Assembly: GCA_024698705.1 (NCBI GenBank)
Contig: JAILQX010000046.1
Span: 1-64,000, forward strand
Origin: Lachnospiraceae bacterium
GTDB lineage: Bacteria; Bacillota; Clostridia; Lachnospirales; Lachnospiraceae
Length of the DNA: 64,000 nt
Direction: 5' to 3'
Position 1 is the first letter of the stretch; the number at the start of each line of letters is the position of its first letter. Position numbers and translations under genes: made by a program. Below, one piece after another: positions 19,186-27,705 of this stretch. The notes beneath the pieces are model-generated. The model made no database searches and had not been told where the DNA came from. It saw only the letters and a list, made by a program, of their open reading frames with translations.

Positions 19186-21446
19186 AAAGAAAGATAAATG
19201 GCATTACGGCACTCATATTGGCTTCATGCATTCTCATTTCCTGCGGAAAGAAGCCGCTTGAAGTTCCCGAACTCATCGAATCTGTTGCAGGCAATGAATC
19301 ATACAGGCCTGTGGAGTACATGGATATAGGAACGATCGATGCAATGTATGGTGAAAAGGCGAAGCCGGTATTATCCTGCGGTACGGTCGTACCCAAGGAG
19401 GATGCTTATTTTTTCACGTCAAGGGTCAAACTTAAGGAAATATGTGTACGCATAGGAGATGAAGTAAGTGAAGGACAGGTACTCGCGAGAGTCAATACCG
19501 AATCCGTCAATGACAATATTGTTGAACTCAGGGAAAAATATCAATATGAGATCGATTCCTTTGAACAGGAACAGAAGATATATGAGATAGAGCATGAGGC
19601 AAAACGTATCGACATGCTCAGCAAGAGAGAATTCAAAGAGGATGAGGATGCCGATAAGCTTGAAGACGAGCTGAAGGTAATGGAGGAGAATAACAGATTC
19701 GATGTAAGACTCCATGAACTCAAACTTTCACAGATAAATGATCAGATAGCCGAAGAACAAAAGCTTCTTGAGGGACACGATCTTGTCGCGCGTAAATCCG
19801 GAACTGTCACATTTGTCAAGGATCTGAAGTCCACAAATATCATCAATTCATGTGAGAACGTTGTTGTTCTGGCTGACAAGAACGAGACCTACATAGAACT
19901 GTCTTCATGCAACCTGACAGCGCAGAATAAAAAATATCTGAAGAATTACGACAGATTCTACACATATGTCAACGGAGTAAGGCACGAACTGAATGAGTAC
20001 AGTTATACGCCCGAAGAACTGGCGCTTGCCGACAATAAGAGGGTCTATCCCTGCGAGCGTTTTGTGCTTGACGATCCCGAAGTTACTCCCGCGATCGGAG
20101 AGAATCTGCTGATCTACATGACAAAGAACGTAAAAGAACATGTTCTCGCTGTTGGAAATGATTCATTGTTCAGTGATGAATCGGGAGACTTCGTGTATGT
20201 ACTTGAAGACGGCAAAAAGATCATAAAGCATGTCAAACTTGGCAATAAGAGCGATCATTACACGGAAGTCGTATCGGGACTTGAGGAGGGTGAGCTTGTA
20301 TTCTATACGACGAATACTTACATTCTCAAGGATTATGTAACGGAGACAGTTAAACTTACGGATTTTACGGTCAACAGGGAAATAGAAAAATACAAGGTAA
20401 TCGATTCCGAGGACAGGGTATTCTATTCGGAATATGAAGGCATTGTCGAATCGGTCCTTGTAAATGACAGCAAAACAGTCGAAAAGGGCGATCTTATCGC
20501 GACCATAAAACTCAATGAGGGCGGTGCTCAGTACGCGGCTCTTGCTTATGATGTCGAAAATGTTACCGCAAATTACGACAGACGTATAAGGGATCTGGAA
20601 AATGCAAGGAAAGAACTTGCCAAAACCTACAAGGAAATGGATGATGCTATGGACATGATGGGCTTTCCGGACAAGAGCGGCGACGATTTCACGGAACAGG
20701 ATCTGAGACTTGTTTATGCCGCGCTCCAGATCGGCGCCCAGATAGATACGATAGACGAGCAGATGAAGCTTGCCAAGATAGATCATGATTACCAGCTGGG
20801 GGTTGCCTCAAGAAGTATGGCAAAAACGGCCGAAAACAATGACGGACACGGTGTTATAAGCGTTTATGCAGCCTGTGACGGTGAGATAGGCAATATGAAA
20901 TTAAAGGAAAATGCCAATGTGGAGATAGGTGACAGGATGTTTGATATCGAAGAACCTTCCGAAATGGTACTCAGCGTCAATACCAATTCCATTTCCCATA
21001 TGGGACAGACGGTTAAGATGACAGGCAAGGACAGCGGAAAGACGTATAAGGGTACGATCATGGGCGGTCCCGGTCTGCAGCATAACGTATATCTGACCGA
21101 GCTGAAGGGCAGGATGTATGTCAGTGTAAATACACCCGATATGAACAAGATACAGTACTATGTCAGGTTTGAAGATGATGATTTCTATAAGACTTTGGAA
21201 TCATGCAGCGCAAGCTTTGATGATTATGTGTTCAGGGATATAGTTGTGATCCCCAGAAAAGCTCTTTACACCGAAACGGTGGTCAATAAGGAATCAAACT
21301 ACGTATGGCGTGTTATAGACGGCAGAGCGGTAAAACAGTATGTTTCGACGATAAAGGATGACAATGCGCTGAATACCGTTGTCTGTGTAACGGACGGACT
21401 TAAAGAAGGGGATGTTATCGCCATGGAAAACGGGGGTGTTAACTGA
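19182..21446 (+). CDS. Double efflux adaptor lipoprotein (two fused HlyD/MacA-like modules)
   Basis: Adaptor lipoprotein of 754 residues, about twice the usual size. The lipobox ISC follows the signal MKRKINGITALILASCILIS. Two adaptor modules are visible. The first (about 45-390) has a lipoyl-like segment (VKLKEICVRIGDEVSEGQVL), a charged coiled coil (about 110-190) and a YVLEDGKKIIKHVKLGN end. The second (about 400-754) restarts with YEGIVESVLVNDSKTVEKGD, has its own coiled coil (NYDRRIRDLENARKELAKTY) and ends in RDIVVIPRKALYTETVVNKE. It sits between the single adaptor and the permease, with two bases to the next gene. Confidence 0.85.
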   Translation: MKRKINGITALILASCILISCGKKPLEVPELIESVAGNESYRPVEYMDIGTIDAMYGEKAKPVLSCGTVVPKEDAYFFTSRVKLKEICVRIGDEVSEGQVLARVNTESVNDNIVELREKYQYEIDSFEQEQKIYEIEHEAKRIDMLSKREFKEDEDADKLEDELKVMEENNRFDVRLHELKLSQINDQIAEEQKLLEGHDLVARKSGTVTFVKDLKSTNIINSCENVVVLADKNETYIELSSCNLTAQNKKYLKNYDRFYTYVNGVRHELNEYSYTPEELALADNKRVYPCERFVLDDPEVTPAIGENLLIYMTKNVKEHVLAVGNDSLFSDESGDFVYVLEDGKKIIKHVKLGNKSDHYTEVVSGLEEGELVFYTTNTYILKDYVTETVKLTDFTVNREIEKYKVIDSEDRVFYSEYEGIVESVLVNDSKTVEKGDLIATIKLNEGGAQYAALAYDVENVTANYDRRIRDLENARKELAKTYKEMDDAMDMMGFPDKSGDDFTEQDLRLVYAALQIGAQIDTIDEQMKLAKIDHDYQLGVASRSMAKTAENNDGHGVISVYAACDGEIGNMKLKENANVEIGDRMFDIEEPSEMVLSVNTNSISHMGQTVKMTGKDSGKTYKGTIMGGPGLQHNVYLTELKGRMYVSVNTPDMNKIQYYVRFEDDDFYKTLESCSASFDDYVFRDIVVIPRKALYTETVVNKESNYVWRVIDGRAVKQYVSTIKDDNALNTVVCVTDGLKEGDVIAMENGGVN

Positions 21447-21448
21447 TC

Positions 21449-24256
21449 ATGCTGACTATAAGTGTTCAAAAATTAAAAAAGCAGAAATGGCTCTCGTTTT
21501 GTCTGATCCTCGGTATGGCGTTGCTTGTGGCGGTATTTGTATGTCAGCCCATGTTCAGGTCGGGTTCCCTTGACAAGCTTCTGAAACTTACATTTGAAGA
21601 TCATATAAAAGATTACAATGAGTACCCTGTGGCGATGTTTCACAGCGGCGAATACAAGATGGGGGACGGCGTTACAACAGAAAATGTAAATGCCGGACTT
21701 TCGAAGAACAGAAGCATATGGGAAAAATACCTTACGGAGTTCGATAAGCTCGGTACATTTACTACCTTCAGGATAAAAGACATGTCGGGATTCGGAACAT
21801 ATCAGGATAAAAACATGTTCCTGGAAGCAGTCTACATGCCTGAGGTTGAGGATCATATCGAGATCATAACCGGCACTGACGGAAGCGAATATGACGGAAA
21901 GGTAATGCCATGTCTCATTTCAGAATATGTCATGGATACAAGGGGACTGATAGTCGGTGAAGAGATCGAGTTTGACAGATATTATACGGAAAGCAATGAA
22001 ACTTTAAAACTTGTCGTTGCGGGTGTGTTCAAAGTCAAAGATGCAGAGGATCCTTTCTGGTATTTCTCGCCTTATAAGGATGACAGGGCCATATATGTCA
22101 GCCGTGAATGTATGGATAAGATATGCACCGAATACGGCGGAAGACTGCTTGATGCAAGCACATATATGGTACTTGATGAGAATTCGATCAACAGCAGGAA
22201 CATTGATTATCTCATTGAATGCATTGATTCCTTTAAAGCGGGCGACAAATCATTCGGAATAACCTTTGATAACGTACTCAAAATGTATATAAGCAAAAGA
22301 CAGAGCATAAATGTCATGCTGTGGGTACTTGAGATACCGGTTCTTGTAATGCTCATAGTATTTATCTATATGGTTTCGGGTCAGATGGCGGATTCACTAG
22401 AGACTGAGATTGCCATGCAGCGAAGCAGAGGCTTCAGCAAGAGACAGGTTGTTCTCCTGTATACCATGATGGCATTGATAATAAGCGCATTCGGATTGCT
22501 TATCGGTATCCCGATGGGATATGTCCTGTGTAAGCTGTCGGCATCGACAACGGATTTTCTGAAGTTTTCCGCAGTTGATGTCAGCATGTACAAACCCGTG
22601 TCTTCAATGCTCCTCTACGGACTGGTCGCATCTCTCACGGGAATAATCATCATTGTCGTACCGATATTCGGAAGGCTCAGGCTGTCCATAGTCGAACAGA
22701 AGTCGGATTACAAATTCGCGAAAAGGATGCTGTGGGAAAAATATTTTGTTGACGTTATACTGCTCGCGGTATCGTTATATCTGCTCCGCAATTATTCCGG
22801 GTCTATCGAAAAGCTCAGGGAACAGGCGCTTGTCGGCGGAAAGATGGATCCGATGATATTTATCAACACCTGCGTTTTTATGGTTGCTGCAGGTCTTGTG
22901 GTCTTCAGGCTCATACATTATCTAGTACTGCTCATATACAGATTGGGGAGGAGTAAATGGAAGCCGGTTTCATATGTTTCATTTTTGCAGATAACCAGAA
23001 GTTTTAACAGGCAGTGCTTCATTTCGGTATTTATGATACTGACCGTATCAATGGGATTGTTCGATGCAAATGTCGCAAGGACGATCAACCGCAATAAAGA
23101 GGACAGGATCATATATTCCAACGGTGCCTACGTTATCATGAGCGAAAAATGGTCTTTCTACGAGTACAAGGATGCCAGAAGAGAAGGAGCAATAAACAGA
23201 AGATATTTCGAGCCTGATTTTATAAATTACCAGAAGCTTGTAAATGAAGGACTGTGCGATTCGGTGACCAGGGTTTACAAATATGATAAATCCATGATCT
23301 CAAAGGGCTCATCCAAGATGATCGACAATTGCATGGTACTCGGTATCAATACAAAGGAGTTCGGTGAGACCGCTTACCTTAAGGATGAACTGAATGGCGA
23401 AAAGCACTGGTTCAATTATCTGAACGATCTGAGCGAAAACGGTAACGGCGTTATAATCTCAAGAAACCTTGCGGACCTGCTCACACTTGAGGTCGGGGAT
23501 ACACTTACCGTTCACGGTCTGACACTCGGAAGACTGGATGATCTTAAAAGGATAAACTGCAAGATCGTAGACATAGTCGACGTATGGCCCGGTTATGACA
23601 GATATGAATATACGGACGGGGAAGTCAAAGAAAAATTTCTGGCAGTCATAAACTACGCGACGATGGTACAGAACTTCGAACTGGCTCCTTATGAAGTATG
23701 GGGCAGTGTAGCCGACGGTGTGGGCGATGAAGAGGTCTATACGCGTATAAGCGAACTTGTGCCGGAACTCAACAGATTCGATAGCGTTGACAGAGAGATC
23801 GTCGACATGAAGAATACTCCGGATATACAGATCATCAACGGTTTGTTTACATTGAGCTTTTTGATCTCACTCGTATTGTGCGGTGTCGGTTTCCTGATAT
23901 ACTGGATCGCATCCATACAGAAGAGAGAATTGCTCTTCGGTGTATATATGGCAATGGGTCTGTCGAGACGAAACATCAGCGGAATGCTCATACTGGAGCA
24001 TATATTCAGTACGCTTACTTCGGTCCTGGCCGGAGGCGGTGTCGGAATGGTCGCCACGATATTGTTCATTCAGCTGTTCTGCGTCGCATATCTGCCGGAG
24101 AAGTCAAATCTCGATATATATGTGTATTATGAGTCCGGGGATATGATAAAGCTCTTTACGGTCATCGCGCTGATGATCATCATATGTCTGATGGTACTGA
24201 GACGGATGATAGGCAATATAAGCATAACCGGAGCACTTAAGAAGGGAGAAGAGTAA
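21449..24256 (+). CDS. FtsX/MacB-type ABC permease with two FtsX cores
   Basis: Membrane component of 935 residues, about twice a MacB-type permease core. Helix 1 lies near 14-34, followed by an extracytoplasmic domain (about 40-280) and a first three-helix FtsX core (about 286-425, including MQRSRGFSKRQVVLLY, the cytoplasmic coupling segment). Three more helices lie near 435-545. A second extracytoplasmic domain (about 550-790) and a second FtsX core (about 795-930, with MAMGLSRRNISGMLILEH) follow. About ten helices in all, so one chain probably replaces a permease dimer. It ends one base before the first ATPase gene. Confidence 0.9.
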   Translation: MLTISVQKLKKQKWLSFCLILGMALLVAVFVCQPMFRSGSLDKLLKLTFEDHIKDYNEYPVAMFHSGEYKMGDGVTTENVNAGLSKNRSIWEKYLTEFDKLGTFTTFRIKDMSGFGTYQDKNMFLEAVYMPEVEDHIEIITGTDGSEYDGKVMPCLISEYVMDTRGLIVGEEIEFDRYYTESNETLKLVVAGVFKVKDAEDPFWYFSPYKDDRAIYVSRECMDKICTEYGGRLLDASTYMVLDENSINSRNIDYLIECIDSFKAGDKSFGITFDNVLKMYISKRQSINVMLWVLEIPVLVMLIVFIYMVSGQMADSLETEIAMQRSRGFSKRQVVLLYTMMALIISAFGLLIGIPMGYVLCKLSASTTDFLKFSAVDVSMYKPVSSMLLYGLVASLTGIIIIVVPIFGRLRLSIVEQKSDYKFAKRMLWEKYFVDVILLAVSLYLLRNYSGSIEKLREQALVGGKMDPMIFINTCVFMVAAGLVVFRLIHYLVLLIYRLGRSKWKPVSYVSFLQITRSFNRQCFISVFMILTVSMGLFDANVARTINRNKEDRIIYSNGAYVIMSEKWSFYEYKDARREGAINRRYFEPDFINYQKLVNEGLCDSVTRVYKYDKSMISKGSSKMIDNCMVLGINTKEFGETAYLKDELNGEKHWFNYLNDLSENGNGVIISRNLADLLTLEVGDTLTVHGLTLGRLDDLKRINCKIVDIVDVWPGYDRYEYTDGEVKEKFLAVINYATMVQNFELAPYEVWGSVADGVGDEEVYTRISELVPELNRFDSVDREIVDMKNTPDIQIINGLFTLSFLISLVLCGVGFLIYWIASIQKRELLFGVYMAMGLSRRNISGMLILEHIFSTLTSVLAGGGVGMVATILFIQLFCVAYLPEKSNLDIYVYYESGDMIKLFTVIALMIIICLMVLRRMIGNISITGALKKGEE

Positions 24257-24257
24257 C

Positions 24258-24941
24258 ATGGATGCTATCATGACTGCGAAAGGCATAAAAAGAGATTTCC
24301 GTGTCGGCTCTGAGATCCTTCATGTGTTAAAGGGTGTGGATGTTGACATATTGAGAGGAAAACTGACGATACTTAAAGGAAGATCAGGCTCGGGCAAGAC
24401 GACATTGCTCAATATCCTGAGCACACTTGATACGCCGACCGAAGGAGATGTGGAATTCCTTGAAAAGAAGTATTCGGTAATGAACGATGCGCAAAAGGAA
24501 AAAATGAGAAGGGAAGAACTGGGATTTGTATTTCAGTCGATAGCCCTTATACCAATAATGAATGCTTACGAGAATGTGGACCTGTCACTGAGACTTGCGG
24601 GTATAGAGACCGATAAGGACGAAAGGATAAAAAGAGTGCTTTCGCTTGTGAACATGCAGGACAGGATGCTCCACATGCCGGGGCAGATGTCCGGTGGTGA
24701 ACAGCAGAGGATAGCCATAGCAAGGGCTGTGGCGCACTCTCCGAAGATATTGTTTGCCGATGAACCCACGGGAGCATTGGATACGGAGAATGGCATAAAG
24801 GTCATGAAGCTGTTCAGACACCTGATCGAAAAAGAAGGTGTAACTGTCGTAATGACAACACACGATCCGAACCTGATGGAACTCGGGGACGTGGTATTTG
24901 AGATGGAGGACGGTGAGTTATTTGAGCGAAGAGAGAATTGA
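24258..24941 (+). CDS. ABC transporter ATP-binding protein (LolD/MacB/YknY-like)
   Basis: Cytosolic ATPase of 227 residues that drives the FtsX-type permease. All motifs are canonical: P-loop GRSGSGKTT (near 40), Q-loop GFVFQ, signature MSGGEQQRIAIARAV, Walker B LFADEPTGALD and H-loop TTHD. Length is normal for the LolD-like group. It overlaps the next ATPase gene by about 29 bases. Two different ATPases with one double permease suggest a heterodimeric motor. Confidence 0.95.
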   Translation: MDAIMTAKGIKRDFRVGSEILHVLKGVDVDILRGKLTILKGRSGSGKTTLLNILSTLDTPTEGDVEFLEKKYSVMNDAQKEKMRREELGFVFQSIALIPIMNAYENVDLSLRLAGIETDKDERIKRVLSLVNMQDRMLHMPGQMSGGEQQRIAIARAVAHSPKILFADEPTGALDTENGIKVMKLFRHLIEKEGVTVVMTTHDPNLMELGDVVFEMEDGELFERREN

Positions 24942-25851
24942 AGCCGAAAACGAAATAAAAAGTGAAGATAATGATGTCCTCATAGAATGTGACGGTCTGG
25001 TCAAGATATTCAAGACAACAGAGATTGAGGTCATGGCACTCCAGGGCCTGGATATGGTCATAAAAAAAGGAGAATTTCTGACTGTCATCGGAAAGAGCGG
25101 AAGCGGAAAGAGTACTCTGATGAACATCATCGGAGGGCTGGAAAAGCCTTCAGCCGGCAGGATAATCGTAGACGGCAGGAACCTGAGCGATTATACGGAA
25201 AAGGAAATGGTCGAATACAGGGGAAAGACCGTGGGCTTTGTATGGCAGAACAGCAACAGAAACCTTTATCCTTATCTGACCGCACTTGAAAATGTCGAAG
25301 CCGCCATGTGCTTCTCAGGCAGAAAAAAGAGTGAGAAGAAAGAACGTGCAATGGAACTGCTTTCGTTGACTGGCATAGACCATAAAAAGGATTCGATCCC
25401 AGCACAGATGTCCGGCGGTGAACAGCAGAGAGTTGCCATAGCTGTGGCACTGGCAAACGATCCGAAACTGCTTCTTGCAGATGAGCCGACCGGAGCCGTT
25501 GACTCAAAGACGAGTGATATGCTGCAGGATCTTTTCAGAAAACTGAACAGGATGCTCGGTATCACTATTATCATAGTAACGCATGACATGAAATTGGCAG
25601 ATAAAACCGACCGTGTTATAATGATATCGGACGGAAAGATAAGTACGGAGAAGATCATGAAGGAGAAATACAGGCAGGAATTTGACAAGCTGTCAGATGA
25701 TGATCTGAATTTCAACATACATGAGGAATATTCCGTAATGGACAAGGCTCACAGGGTACAGCTCAGTGAAGATATCCTCAAAGAAGCGGGGATCGACGGC
25801 AACAAAGTCCGCATCACCGTTGAGGACGGGAAGGTCGTTATCACACATTAA
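24913..25851 (+). CDS. ABC transporter ATP-binding protein with AbrB-like C-terminal tail
   Basis: Second ATPase of the exporter, 312 residues from GTG 24913. The start is uncertain: TTG 24898 is the track start and TTG 24922 is also possible. The ATPase (about 20-240) has GKSGSGKST, Q-loop GFVWQ, signature MSGGEQQRVAIAVAL, Walker B LLADEPTGAVD and H-loop VTHD. About 70 residues follow, ending VMDKAHRVQLSEDILKEAG, then IDGNKVRITVEDGKVVITH. This resembles the AbrB/SpoVT swapped-hairpin pattern (D..GR..IP.E....GI..GDKV.I..EDG.I.I). Whether it dimerises or binds anything is unknown. Confidence 0.9.
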   Translation: MSYLSEERIEAENEIKSEDNDVLIECDGLVKIFKTTEIEVMALQGLDMVIKKGEFLTVIGKSGSGKSTLMNIIGGLEKPSAGRIIVDGRNLSDYTEKEMVEYRGKTVGFVWQNSNRNLYPYLTALENVEAAMCFSGRKKSEKKERAMELLSLTGIDHKKDSIPAQMSGGEQQRVAIAVALANDPKLLLADEPTGAVDSKTSDMLQDLFRKLNRMLGITIIIVTHDMKLADKTDRVIMISDGKISTEKIMKEKYRQEFDKLSDDDLNFNIHEEYSVMDKAHRVQLSEDILKEAGIDGNKVRITVEDGKVVITH

Positions 25852-25863
25852 CCGGAGCAGAGC

Positions 25864-26343
25864 ATGCAGATCAGGATAGTTGCAGTCGGCAAGATAAAGG
25901 AAAAGTTTTACAGGGATGCCATCGATGAGTACGCAAAGAGACTTTCGAAGTATTGCAAGCTCACAATTGTTGAGGTGGAGGACAAAAAGACTGCGGAGAA
26001 TTCAACTGACAGGGAGATTGAACGCATCTTAAGGAAAGAAGCGGACGGGATAGAACCTTATCTTGAAGATAATGCAGAGATCATAGTCTTGGCGCTTGAA
26101 GGCAGGAAATACGATTCTGTCGCATTTTCAAAAAAACTCCATGATATCGGATTAAAGGGAACGAGCCGTATCATATTCGTCATCGGAGGATCCCTCGGAC
26201 TTCACGATGATATCAAGAAAAGGGCTTCATTGCTCTTAAGCTTTTCGGATATGACATTTCCGCATCAGCTCATGCGTGTAATATTAACGGAGCAGATCTA
26301 CAGAGCCTACAGGATCATGAACAATGAACCTTATCACAAATGA
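25864..26343 (+). CDS. rlmH: 23S rRNA (pseudouridine-1915-N3) methyltransferase
   Basis: SPOUT-class methyltransferase that modifies pseudouridine 1915 in helix 69 of 23S rRNA. The 159 residues match the family length. Hallmarks are the N-terminal IRIVAVGKIKEKFYRDAIDEY, the knot segment FVIGGSLGLHDDIKKRA and the C-terminal FPHQLMRVILTEQIYRAYRI with the final NNEPYHK. It lies 12 bases after the exporter ATPase, so it may be read from the same transcript, but the function is unrelated. Confidence 0.97.
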   Translation: MQIRIVAVGKIKEKFYRDAIDEYAKRLSKYCKLTIVEVEDKKTAENSTDREIERILRKEADGIEPYLEDNAEIIVLALEGRKYDSVAFSKKLHDIGLKGTSRIIFVIGGSLGLHDDIKKRASLLLSFSDMTFPHQLMRVILTEQIYRAYRIMNNEPYHK

Positions 26344-26355
26344 GGAGAACTTAAG

Positions 26356-26544
26356 ATGGTATATATCGGAATGATAATCGCATTGATCATAGCTTGTTTA
26401 TCCGTCTACTGGTATATTAAGCTTATGACAAAAGACAATAAGACAAAAAAACAGATATGGATCGCATTGCTCTGCTTATGGGGAGCGATACTTTCCATAG
26501 GATATCTCTATGTCACGCTGATCACGATGCTTAATGTACAATGA
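26356..26544 (+). CDS. Small two-helix membrane protein, unrecognised
   Basis: A 62-residue protein with two predicted membrane helices (about 3-22 and 35-58) separated by a basic loop (KLMTKDNKTKKQ), which by the positive-inside rule should face the cytosol. A good GAGGAG site lies before the ATG, 12 bases after rlmH. I do not recognise the family. Operon position, ribosome site and clear topology make it a probable gene. Confidence 0.65.
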   Translation: MVYIGMIIALIIACLSVYWYIKLMTKDNKTKKQIWIALLCLWGAILSIGYLYVTLITMLNVQ

Positions 26545-26572
26545 AAACACGGGGTTTAGGTTGGAGGTGCAT

Positions 26573-27478
26573 ATGGAAGAGAGAGTATTCAACAACGAAC
26601 ACATACTTGCATGGCTGCATTATTTTTCAGGACAGACGGATGTTGATCTTGAACATGTCAAGATCCTTGATATCACGAGAAAGAACAAGAATCTGATACC
26701 TGCATGCGAGGCACACAGATGTGTGCTTGTATTTACGGAAGCGGGACATCCGGATATATTTTACCGTATGTACAATGCGGGACTGGGAGAATGCACCGTT
26801 ATCTATAATGAGGGCAGTGAACCGTCCGGTCCGATAAAGCAGGATCTTGTCAGCAATATGATAGAGCGCGGCATCAATGCGGCAGCCGGAATGATCATAC
26901 TCAACCCGAAAGCCAGGTCAACCGTAAAATTCGGAATGGACAACAGTGCATTGGTAAAAGGCTCGGTAAAATATGTCGGTTCCGAGATAAGAGCGATCCT
27001 TTTATCGAAGATGCAGATCGAAGAAGGTAAGAATATCTGTGTTATAAGCGGAGAATCTATAGTGGTCGAGTCAGCTTTGATCGACGGAGAAGGTTCCGTT
27101 ATCGCAGTCGAGTATAACGGGAATGACAGAAGAGCCCTCGAGGAAAACGTTTCATTGTTCGGACTCAACAACGTATCGATCATAGATCATATGGACGAAG
27201 AATCCATGGCGGGACTTCCGGTACCTGATGTGACGATGCTTGTCGCATCCGCATCTATGGAACAGGAGATCGACTGTCTGCTCAAGATCAACCCGAAGAT
27301 GGAATTCGTTATATATACTCTGGATTTCGTTCTTGCGGCCTCTATGATAGAGTATTGTAAGAAGATATGCATTTCCGATCCTGAGATAATACAGGTATCC
27401 GTATCAAAGGTTACGAGCAGACATAATTACGATCAGCAGCCCGCGCCGTGGATAATTTCTTTCAAAGCGGGAGAGTAA
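26573..27478 (+). CDS. CbiE/CbiT-like methyltransferase-fold protein, probably catalytically inactive
   Basis: A 301-residue protein that reads like the C-terminal half of CbiE joined to CbiT, as in precorrin-6Y C5,15-methyltransferase. Residues 1-120 resemble the second half of CbiE (CVLVFTEAGHPDIFYRMYNA). The CbiT-like part follows (VKYVGSEIRAILLSKMQIEE, VIAVEYNGNDRRALEENVSL, ending QVSVSKVTSR). The SAM-binding glycine loop, D(I/V)GxGxG in CbiT, is replaced by CVISGESIVVES. The N-terminal half of CbiE is missing. I start at ATG 26573 behind TTGGAGG. No cobalamin gene is nearby, so a changed or lost function is likely. Confidence 0.72.
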   Translation: MEERVFNNEHILAWLHYFSGQTDVDLEHVKILDITRKNKNLIPACEAHRCVLVFTEAGHPDIFYRMYNAGLGECTVIYNEGSEPSGPIKQDLVSNMIERGINAAAGMIILNPKARSTVKFGMDNSALVKGSVKYVGSEIRAILLSKMQIEEGKNICVISGESIVVESALIDGEGSVIAVEYNGNDRRALEENVSLFGLNNVSIIDHMDEESMAGLPVPDVTMLVASASMEQEIDCLLKINPKMEFVIYTLDFVLAASMIEYCKKICISDPEIIQVSVSKVTSRHNYDQQPAPWIISFKAGE

Positions 27479-27570
27479 ACAGGTAAAGAGTTATACTTGT
27501 GGACATTATAAAAGCAACGGCTGTTAGGTGATTCCACACGAATATTAAGATTATCCTCTTCATAAGGAAA

Positions 27571-27600
27571 CAGGCCCGATCTATATCGGGCCTGATTTTG
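27571..27600 (+). terminator. Rho-independent terminator
   Basis: CAGGCCCGAT pairs perfectly with ATCGGGCCTG around a CTAT loop, followed by ATTTTGTT. It ends the transcript of the CbiE/CbiT-like gene, about 90 bases after its stop. The stretch 27479-27570 also has a small TGTGGA/TCCACA pairing but no ORF I would defend. Confidence 0.85.
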
Positions 27601-27633
27601 TTACCTGCGCCTTTTATGAAGCTGTTGTTGTGC

Positions 27634-27662
27634 TTGAATAAAGACATAAATAATAGTAAAAT
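27634..27662 (+). promoter_or_regulatory. Putative sigma-A promoter of hisS-aspS
   Basis: TTGAAT, 17-bp spacer, TAAAAT, about 44 bases before the hisS ATG. The leader is too short for a T-box, and none of the T-box motifs is seen. Confidence 0.65.
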
Positions 27663-27705
27663 ATATAGGATTATGAAAAGAAAAATGAAAGGTATGGAAT
27701 AGAAT

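Noticed and set aside
27595-27705. T-box leader before hisS
   Set aside because: Promoter to ATG is only about 45 bases, too short, and no T-box word is present.
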